From Bacteroidota bacterium (GTDB lineage: Bacteria > Bacteroidota > Bacteroidia > Chitinophagales > Chitinophagaceae): DNA of 13,925 nucleotides. Position numbers and translations under genes: made by a program. Positions within the stretch are counted from its first letter, which is position 1. The number at the start of each line of letters is the position of its first letter. This document shows positions 6,651-11,442 of this stretch, piece after piece. The stretch covers positions 1 through 13,925 of the forward strand of contig JAEWAC010000064.1 of assembly GCA_023391895.1 (NCBI GenBank), written 5' to 3'. The notes beneath the pieces were generated by a model. It searched no databases, had not been told where the DNA came from, and saw nothing but the letters and a program-made list of their open reading frames with translations.

Positions 6651-8051
6651 TTAACTTAATAATTCACGTACGTCTGTTACTACTCCGGTGATGGCGGCAG
6701 CGGCGGCGGTTAGCGGACTGGCCAGTAAAGTTCTGGCACCGGCACCCTGGCGGCCTTCAAAGTTGCGGTTGCTGGTAGAAATGCAATATTCACCGACCGG
6801 CACTTTGTCTTCGTTCATTCCCAGGCAAGCACTGCAGCCAGCTTGTCTTACTTCAAAGCCAGCTTCTTCAAATATCTTATCCAGGCCTTCTGCTTTAACC
6901 TGTGCCGCTACTTGCTGCGAGCCGGGAACGATCATCACTTTTACCCTTTCGTTCTTCTTTTTTCCCCTCACAATCTGTGCCACCTGGCGCAGGTCTTCAA
7001 TACGGGAGTTGGTACAGCTGCCAATGAAAACATTCTGTATTGGCATGCCTTTCAGCGGCTTGCCTTCTTCCAGCCCCATATACTCCAGCGCTTTTTTAAG
7101 ATTTCTTTTTTCACCTTCCGAAAGCGTCCCGGTGGTGGGAATGGAATCGTTGATGCGAATACCCAAGCCCGGGTTGGTACCCCAGGTAATCATGGGCTCA
7201 ATATCTTCTGCCTTGATGGTAATTTCTTTGTCAAACTGTGCATCAGCGTCGCTGTACAGTTCTTTCCACTGGGCTAGTTTTTTATCCCACTCTGCTCCGT
7301 CTGGCGCAAAACGACGGCCTTTGATGTATTCAAACGTAGTTTCGTCTGGCGCAATCATACCACCCCGGGCGCCCATTTCAATGCTCATGTTACAAATGGT
7401 CATGCGGGCCTCCATGGACAAGTCACGAATGGCAGAGCCGGCATACTCTACAAAATAACCGGTAGCACCACTGGCTGAGATCTGTGCAATGATATAAAGG
7501 ATAATGTCTTTGGAAACGACGCCTTTATTCAGTTCTCCTTCTACATTAATACGCATCAGTTTGGGCTTGCTTTGCAGTAAACACTGTGAAGCAAACACCA
7601 TTTCTACTTCTGAAGTACCAATGCCAAAAGCAATGGAACCAAAGGCACCGTGGGTAGACGTATGGCTATCGCCACAAACCATGGTCATACCGGGTTGGGT
7701 AATGCCCAGCTCAGGACCAATAACGTGTACAATACCCTGAAACTGGTGGCCTAGGCCATATAATTCAATGTTGTGATTAGCACAATTCTCGATCAGCTTT
7801 TCCACCTGCTTGCGCGACAATTCTTCACGGATGGGTAAATGCTGATCAATAGTAGGTACGTTGTGATCGGCCGTAGCCACTACCTGCTGCGGACGGAATA
7901 CTTTCAGGCCCCGCTTTTCAATGCCGGCAAAAGCCTGCGGAGAGGTTACTTCATGGATAAAATGCTTGTCGATATAAATCACATCAGGTCCGTCCTGGAT
8001 GGATTTCACCACATGCTGGTCCCAAATCTTTTCAAATAATGTTTTCCCCAT
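6651..8051 (-). CDS. leuC: 3-isopropylmalate dehydratase large subunit
   Basis: Catalytic [4Fe-4S] subunit of isopropylmalate isomerase (aconitase family), partner of LeuD. It has 466 residues, the standard bacterial LeuC length. Landmarks are CGDSHTSTHGAFG (126-138), GIGTSEVEMVFASQ (143-156), and the three cluster cysteines C346 (IGSCTNSR), C406 and C409 (GCSACLGMN). The C-terminal NRNFEGRQGAGARTLLASP substrate region is intact. It starts 5 bases after the leuA stop. Being the two-subunit type beside leuD and leuB, it is LeuC and not aconitase or homoaconitase. Confidence 0.97.
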   Translation of the reverse strand: MGKTLFEKIWDQHVVKSIQDGPDVIYIDKHFIHEVTSPQAFAGIEKRGLKVFRPQQVVATADHNVPTIDQHLPIREELSRKQVEKLIENCANHNIELYGLGHQFQGIVHVIGPELGITQPGMTMVCGDSHTSTHGAFGSIAFGIGTSEVEMVFASQCLLQSKPKLMRINVEGELNKGVVSKDIILYIIAQISASGATGYFVEYAGSAIRDLSMEARMTICNMSIEMGARGGMIAPDETTFEYIKGRRFAPDGAEWDKKLAQWKELYSDADAQFDKEITIKAEDIEPMITWGTNPGLGIRINDSIPTTGTLSEGEKRNLKKALEYMGLEEGKPLKGMPIQNVFIGSCTNSRIEDLRQVAQIVRGKKKNERVKVMIVPGSQQVAAQVKAEGLDKIFEEAGFEVRQAGCSACLGMNEDKVPVGEYCISTSNRNFEGRQGAGARTLLASPLTAAAAAITGVVTDVRELLS

Positions 8052-8056
8052 ACTTC

Positions 8057-9238
8057 TTAGGCCACTTTGGCTTCTTCTTGTTGATATTGTTTGGCTAACT
8101 GCATTAATTCTTCTTCCTGTACTTCTTTTTTGGTATCGGCTACTTTCAAAAAGGCTTCGTACAATACATCAATGTCGTTGCGAGTGTACTGGAAACCCAG
8201 CTTTTGAAAACGGTAAGCCAATGCACTGCGGCCGCTGCGGGCCGTCAGCACGATTTTACTTTGCTCCGCCCCTACCTCTTCGGGGTTGATGATCTCGTAG
8301 GTTTGCGCATCTTTCAAAAACCCATCCTGGTGAATACCGGATGAGTGCGAGAAAGCATTGGCACCGACAATGGCTTTGTTGGGCTGCACCGGCATGCGCA
8401 TGGTATCAGAAACCAGGCGGCTCAGTGGGTTCAGCTTCTGGGTATTAATATTGGTATAAAGACCCAGATCTTTATGTTGTTTCAAAACCATCACCACTTC
8501 TTCCAGCGAAGTATTACCGGCTCTTTCGCCCAGGCCATTGATAGTACATTCAATCTGGCGGGCACCATTCATCACGCCGGCAATGGAGTTGGCTGTAGCC
8601 AGTCCTAAATCATTATGACAATGGCAGGAAATAACAGCTTTATCGATATTAGATACATTGTTGATTAAAAAGGCAATCTTTTCGCCGTATTGATTGGGCA
8701 GACAATAACCCGTGGTATCCGGTATATTGACCGTAGTAGCACCAGCGGCAATTACTGCCTCAATAACTCGGGCCAGGTATTCATTTTCGGTGCGGCCGGC
8801 GTCTTCGGCATAAAACTCTACGTCATCGGTAAAGTTGCGGGCCCATTTTACGCACTGTACAGCTCTTTCCAGAATATCTTCCCGGGTAGAGTTGAATTTG
8901 CTTTTGATGTGATAGTCGGAGGTACCGATACCGGTATGAATACGGGGACGTTTGGCATATTTTAAAGCCTGTGCCGCTACTTCTATATCTTTTTGCACGG
9001 CGCGGCTTAAACCACAAACCGTCGCATTTTTGATTACTTTGGCAATCTGGCTCACCGATTCAAAATCGCCAGGACTGGAGATAGGGAAACCAGCTTCAAT
9101 TACATCCACACCTAATGCTTCCAGCTCCAGGGCCAGTTGCAGTTTTTCTGTTGTATTGAGTTTACAACCGGGCACTTGTTCGCCATCACGGAGGGTCGTA
9201 TCAAATATGAGAACCTGTTGCTGATTTTTCATTGACAT
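8057..9238 (-). CDS. leuA: 2-isopropylmalate synthase, short form without the C-terminal regulatory domain
   Basis: Condenses acetyl-CoA with 2-ketoisovalerate, the committed leucine step. From the ATG at 9238 it has 393 residues. The DRE-TIM motifs are clear: DTTLRDGEQ (13-21), SCHCHNDLGLATAN (metal-binding HxH, H206 and H208), GLGERAGN (235-242) and SGIHQDGFLKDAQTYE (300-315). The protein stops after the linker subdomains with a charged tail, KEVQEEELMQLAKQYQQ. The roughly 130-residue LeuA_dimer domain that binds leucine in the ~520-residue enzymes is absent. The open frame runs up to a TTG at 9310, but that would begin within a hairpin; homology starts at MKNQQQVLIFDTT, so I chose the ATG at 9238 (9232 is the alternative). 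Citramalate or homocitrate synthase cannot be excluded by sequence alone; leuCDB next door favours LeuA. Confidence 0.92.
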   Translation of the reverse strand: MSMKNQQQVLIFDTTLRDGEQVPGCKLNTTEKLQLALELEALGVDVIEAGFPISSPGDFESVSQIAKVIKNATVCGLSRAVQKDIEVAAQALKYAKRPRIHTGIGTSDYHIKSKFNSTREDILERAVQCVKWARNFTDDVEFYAEDAGRTENEYLARVIEAVIAAGATTVNIPDTTGYCLPNQYGEKIAFLINNVSNIDKAVISCHCHNDLGLATANSIAGVMNGARQIECTINGLGERAGNTSLEEVVMVLKQHKDLGLYTNINTQKLNPLSRLVSDTMRMPVQPNKAIVGANAFSHSSGIHQDGFLKDAQTYEIINPEEVGAEQSKIVLTARSGRSALAYRFQKLGFQYTRNDIDVLYEAFLKVADTKKEVQEEELMQLAKQYQQEEAKVA

Positions 9239-9252
9239 TTGTTTGAATCGTT

Positions 9253-9284
9253 TTAGATTATGCATCCCTTCATAGTAAGCACAT
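9253..9284 (-). promoter_or_regulatory. Overlapping micro-ORFs (MCLL, MKGCII) in the leuA leader
   Basis: Just upstream of leuA the minus strand reads ATG-TGC-TTA-CTA-TGA (9284-9270, Met-Cys-Leu-Leu). Its stop overlaps a second ORF in ATGA fashion: ATG-AAG-GGA-TGC-ATA-ATC-TAA (9273-9253, Met-Lys-Gly-Cys-Ile-Ile). AGAGG lies 2 bases before the first ATG. The second stop is 14 bases before the leuA ATG. Leu-Leu and Ile-Ile pairs at this place could be translational sensors, but ORFs this short arise easily by chance and no terminator follows. Confidence 0.3.
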
Positions 9285-9290
9285 AACCTC

Positions 9291-9309
9291 TGCCTACTAA
9301 AATTAGGCA
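9291..9309 (-). promoter_or_regulatory. Leader hairpin upstream of leuA
   Basis: TGCCTA at 9291-9296 and TAGGCA at 9304-9309 form a perfect 6-bp stem with a 7-base loop, ending 6 bases before the MCLL micro-ORF. There is no U-tract on either side, so it is not an intrinsic terminator. It may be a regulatory or mRNA-stabilising structure in the leuA 5' untranslated region. Confidence 0.4.
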
Positions 9310-9310
9310 A

Positions 9311-9577
9311 GTGAATAGTAATAGTAAAACAAATAACCGCTTACAATACAGCACTCAAACCCACCACCAGCTACATAACGTACTGATATACAACCATTTG
9401 AAAATTTATCATTTACGATGGCTAAGCTACTGTTATACCTGTTGTACCGTGTTTCTTTTAGGTTCTTTAATGCTTTTTAAGGCTGATTTCTGTGATCCTA
9501 CCACAAACATCAGGTGTAAAGGGACACAGTCGTCTGAACCATGATTTGGGGAGATTAAAGGATTAGGAAGAAAGAAG
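9311..9577. other. Probable leuA promoter and leader region; two overlapping short ORFs
   Basis: No convincing gene is seen here. On the minus strand two short ORFs are joined by a TGATG overlap: a 10-residue one (9542-9510, MVQTTVSLYT) and a 25-residue one (9510-9433, starting MFVVG and containing Leu, Ile and further Val). Neither is as biased as the ilv leader, and no terminator follows. The leuA promoter should lie here. I found only weak matches to the Bacteroidota TTTG / TAnnTTTG boxes, for example TTTG at 9359-9356 followed 20 bases later by TATTTG, and do not call one. Confidence 0.35.
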
Positions 9578-9619
9578 GCAGAATGCTAAAGGCCGAAGGC
9601 TAAATGCAGAAGGCAAAAG
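9578..9619 (+). repeat. Six-copy degenerate heptamer repeat
   Basis: The plus strand reads GCAGAAT, GCTAAAG, GCCGAAG, GCTAAAT, GCAGAAG, GCAAAAG in exact 7-base register (consensus GCNRAAK), with a weaker GTAAAAC after it. It belongs to the same family as the ilvB-ilvN spacer at 441-480, there read on the minus strand. It lies outside coding sequence upstream of the leuA leader. Confidence 0.75.
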
Positions 9620-9655
9620 GTAAAACCAAAAAACTAGGGTAACCAGACTTTTCCA

Positions 9656-9720
9656 GCGCTTTATCCCGCGATAACTCAAAACTCTTATTGCTTTGAGAAA
9701 AGACTAGCGGGATAAAGCGC
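9656..9720. repeat. Perfect 14-bp inverted repeat with nested hairpin
   Basis: GCGCTTTATCCCGC (9656-9669) and its exact reverse complement (9707-9720) enclose 37 bases. Inside these, CTCAAA (9675-9680) pairs with TTTGAG (9692-9697) around an 11-base loop. The whole 65-base unit could fold into one branched hairpin or extrude as a cruciform. Neither side carries a proper U-tract, so it is a poor terminator. It may be a REP-like or miniature mobile element, or a protein-binding palindrome. Confidence 0.7.
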
Positions 9721-10072
9721 CTGCAGTATTTTACCTCAACACGCAAAAAGACTGCACTTCTTGAAAAACCCATACCTGTAAGAACATTACAGATTATCTA
9801 CAGAACTTAAACAAGGATACACTCTGTAGTGAGGGTTGTTTGTGCGGGGGCCGGCCAAAGGGGCGGAGCCATCGGGTTGGCCTTGAACTTTTTGCTTACT
9901 GTTTCGGGGAGAAAAAGTAAGAAGGGCTACCTACAGGAGTACAGTACGTTATCATATGGGTTTTTCACAAGAACTGCAATATCGGGTTTTAAAGAAGTTA
10001 GAAGAAGATGCTGAAACAAGTCCAGCATGACAAGGAAGTAGAGGCGTTACGACTTCTTCAAAATCCCATATT
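9721..10072. other. Gene-free stretch with further palindromes
   Basis: No credible CDS is seen. The region holds three structured pieces. (1) A hairpin at 9895-9921 has CTTACTGTTTC pairing with GAGAAAAAGTAAG with one internal mismatch. (2) A palindrome at 10008-10028 has ATGCTG and CAGCAT around a 9-base loop. (3) An imperfect inverted repeat pairs ATATGGGTTTTT (9954-9965) with AAAATCCCATAT (10060-10071), 11 of 12 matching, and encloses the second. From memory, the CTGAAACAAGTCCAG type of palindrome and the AACTTTTTGCTTACT segment resemble dispersed intergenic repeats of Bacteroidota; this was not checked. Confidence 0.5.
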
Positions 10073-10113
10073 AAATTTAAAGAAATAGCCGCTGCAGTTA
10101 GCACAGCAGCGGC
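10073..10113 (-). terminator. Intrinsic terminator of the sugar isomerase gene
   Basis: On the minus strand, GCCGCTGC (10113-10106) and GCAGCGGC (10095-10088) form a perfect 8-bp GC-rich stem with a 10-base loop, followed by TATTTCTTTAAATTT. It begins 14 bases after the stop codon of the gene ending at 10128. The U-tract is interrupted, so strength is uncertain, but position and orientation fit. Confidence 0.7.
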
Positions 10114-10127
10114 CTCTACCCTATCAA

Positions 10128-11027
10128 TTACACATCACAAATCGTCACACTTTTCCGCAACGAAGCCAGCGCATCCTGGTTTTTGGGGATAAACTCCTGC
10201 CCTACAAAACCTTTATAGCCCGTACCAATAATCGCCTGCATGATGGCCGGATAATACAGCTCCTGGGTTTCATCAATTTCATTGCGGCCGGGTACGCCAC
10301 CGGTATGGTAATGATTGAGGTAAGGATGGTATTCTTTAATGGTAGCAATCACGTCGCCTTCCATGATCTGCATGTGGTAAATATCGTACAGCAGTTTAAA
10401 TCGTTCGGAGCCTACCATTTTAGCCAGTTCCACGCCCCATTTGGTATGATCGCACTGGTAGTCTTTGTGATTCACCTTGCTGTTGAGCAACTCCATGGTA
10501 ACCGTCACCTTGTGCTTTTCGGCGGTTTTCATCAACCGCTTTAAACCCTGGGCGCAGTTTTGCAGGCCCTGCTCGTCGCTCATACCATTTCGGTTGCCCG
10601 AAAAACAAATGATCTTGTCGAAACCGGCAGCAGCCACTTTAGGAATGATGGCCTCATAACTGGCAACCAGCTCGTCATGATAAGCTGGGTCGTTGAAGCC
10701 GCGGGTAAGGCTTTTATGAGCCCCCCAGGGCATAGCGCAGGTAAGACCATACTTCTTCAGTGTAGGCCATTCTTCCGGCCCCAGCAGTTCGATTGAAGAC
10801 AGACCCATGTCCTTGGCTGCCTTGCACAAATCATCCAAAGCAATATTGGGGTAACACCATTTGCAGACAGAATGCCGGATGTTGCCTTTCAGACGGGCAT
10901 CCGAGCGCCATTGTTCTTTCAGCAGTTCGGCATGGGCGGCACTGGGCAACACCGCCGAGGAGGCAAGCAGCGCAGCACTGCCAGCCATACGCTTCAAGAC
11001 AGTGCGACGGGAGTAATATGTACGCAT
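10128..11027 (-). CDS. Tat-exported sugar isomerase/epimerase, hydroxypyruvate isomerase-like TIM barrel
   Basis: A 299-residue protein of the xylose-isomerase-like TIM-barrel superfamily. The N-terminus is a Tat signal peptide: SRRTVLKR (6-13), a hydrophobic stretch (about 15-30), and a likely AHA cleavage site after A33, so the folded enzyme is exported. Likely metal ligands are E179 (VTMELLNS), D215 (LLYDIYHMQ), H241 (LNHYHTGGVPGRNEID) and E278 (GFVGQEFIP); their spacing (36, 26, 37) is close to that of the E, D, Q, E set I recall for E. coli hydroxypyruvate isomerase. PGRNEID is the typical hydroxypyruvate-isomerase-like motif. An exported enzyme is unlikely to act in glyoxylate metabolism; conversion of keto-sugars or other sugar derivatives in the periplasm is more plausible. 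The true substrate cannot be told. It diverges from a ThuA/sugar dehydrogenase lipoprotein gene and has its own terminator. Confidence 0.85.
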   Translation of the reverse strand: MRTYYSRRTVLKRMAGSAALLASSAVLPSAAHAELLKEQWRSDARLKGNIRHSVCKWCYPNIALDDLCKAAKDMGLSSIELLGPEEWPTLKKYGLTCAMPWGAHKSLTRGFNDPAYHDELVASYEAIIPKVAAAGFDKIICFSGNRNGMSDEQGLQNCAQGLKRLMKTAEKHKVTVTMELLNSKVNHKDYQCDHTKWGVELAKMVGSERFKLLYDIYHMQIMEGDVIATIKEYHPYLNHYHTGGVPGRNEIDETQELYYPAIMQAIIGTGYKGFVGQEFIPKNQDALASLRKSVTICDV

Positions 11028-11442
11028 TTGATGGAAGGTTTTATATAAAAAATCAGTAATAATCCAACACGGTCAATAATAGGAAACGGATTATTTATAG
11101 TAAAAAGCACCCGCCCCTTACCCAAAACGCACCGGTTTAACATTCGGTAGCAGCAACCGGCACAAGTCCACTTTTTGGAACGCATCCACAGTTATAAATG
11201 TATAAATAACGTTTATTCAGTAAGATACATTTTTTTCATCAATCCATTATTTTTTCTTTCGACTCTTTTGCACGCCCGGCGCCGGCTGCAGCGGTTACCA
11301 GCATTTTATCCCGGTCATCCCAACGCTTGAAAAAAAACAAGCCTAAAACCGGCAATAAATTATAAAAGAGCGCATCGGAAATGGATTTAATTTATATATT
11401 TAAGCGTTTTTTATACAACTATTCCTTCAGAAAGATTACCAC
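11028..11442. promoter_or_regulatory. Divergent intergenic region between sugar isomerase and ThuA/dehydrogenase genes
   Basis: These 415 bases must contain both promoters. For the plus-strand gene, TATATTTA (11395-11402) matches the Bacteroidota -7 box TAnnTTTG except for its last base, but no TTTG is seen about 20 bases before it. A 20-base imperfect palindrome at 11191-11210 (GTTATaaATgtATaaATAAC; 7 of 10 positions symmetric) resembles a regulator operator shared by the two genes. A possible gene remnant lies at 11239-11391. No promoter is called with confidence. Confidence 0.35.
11239..11391 (-). pseudogene. Possible small hydrophobic ORF or 3' gene remnant
   Basis: Between an in-frame TAA and a TGA the minus strand keeps an open frame of 50 codons that looks coding: residues 7-19 are hydrophobic (ALFYNLLPVLGLF), followed by FFKRWDDRDKMLVTAAAGAGRAKESK. 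The pattern of one membrane helix, then a charged tail, with codons such as CGT, TGG, GAT, GAC and CTG, is unlike the AT-rich spacer around it. No ATG starts the full frame: the candidates are ATT at 11391, TTG at 11355, or an internal ATG leaving only about 21 residues. It may be the tail of a decayed gene, a small protein with a rare start, or chance. I do not recognise it. Confidence 0.3.

Noticed and set aside
9239..9310. TTG start at 9310 giving LeuA 24 extra N-terminal residues
   Set aside because: The added residues show no family similarity, the start sits within a perfect hairpin, and conserved sequence begins right after the ATGs at 9238/9232.
9311..9544. 77-codon plus-strand frame in the leuA leader region
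   Set aside because: Starts with GTG, low-complexity Asn/His/Tyr/Leu composition, lies antisense to the likely leuA leader, and has no motif or ribosome site.
9656..9720. Reading the large inverted repeat as an intrinsic terminator
   Set aside because: No adjacent U-tract on either strand and a long interior; no gene ends beside it.
9829..10014. 61-codon plus-strand frame
   Set aside because: Starts with GTG, lies across several palindromes, and resembles spurious proteins called on dispersed repeats.
10994..11185. 63-codon minus-strand frame overlapping the sugar isomerase start
   Set aside because: Overlaps the Tat signal of the real gene in another frame and shows no family features.
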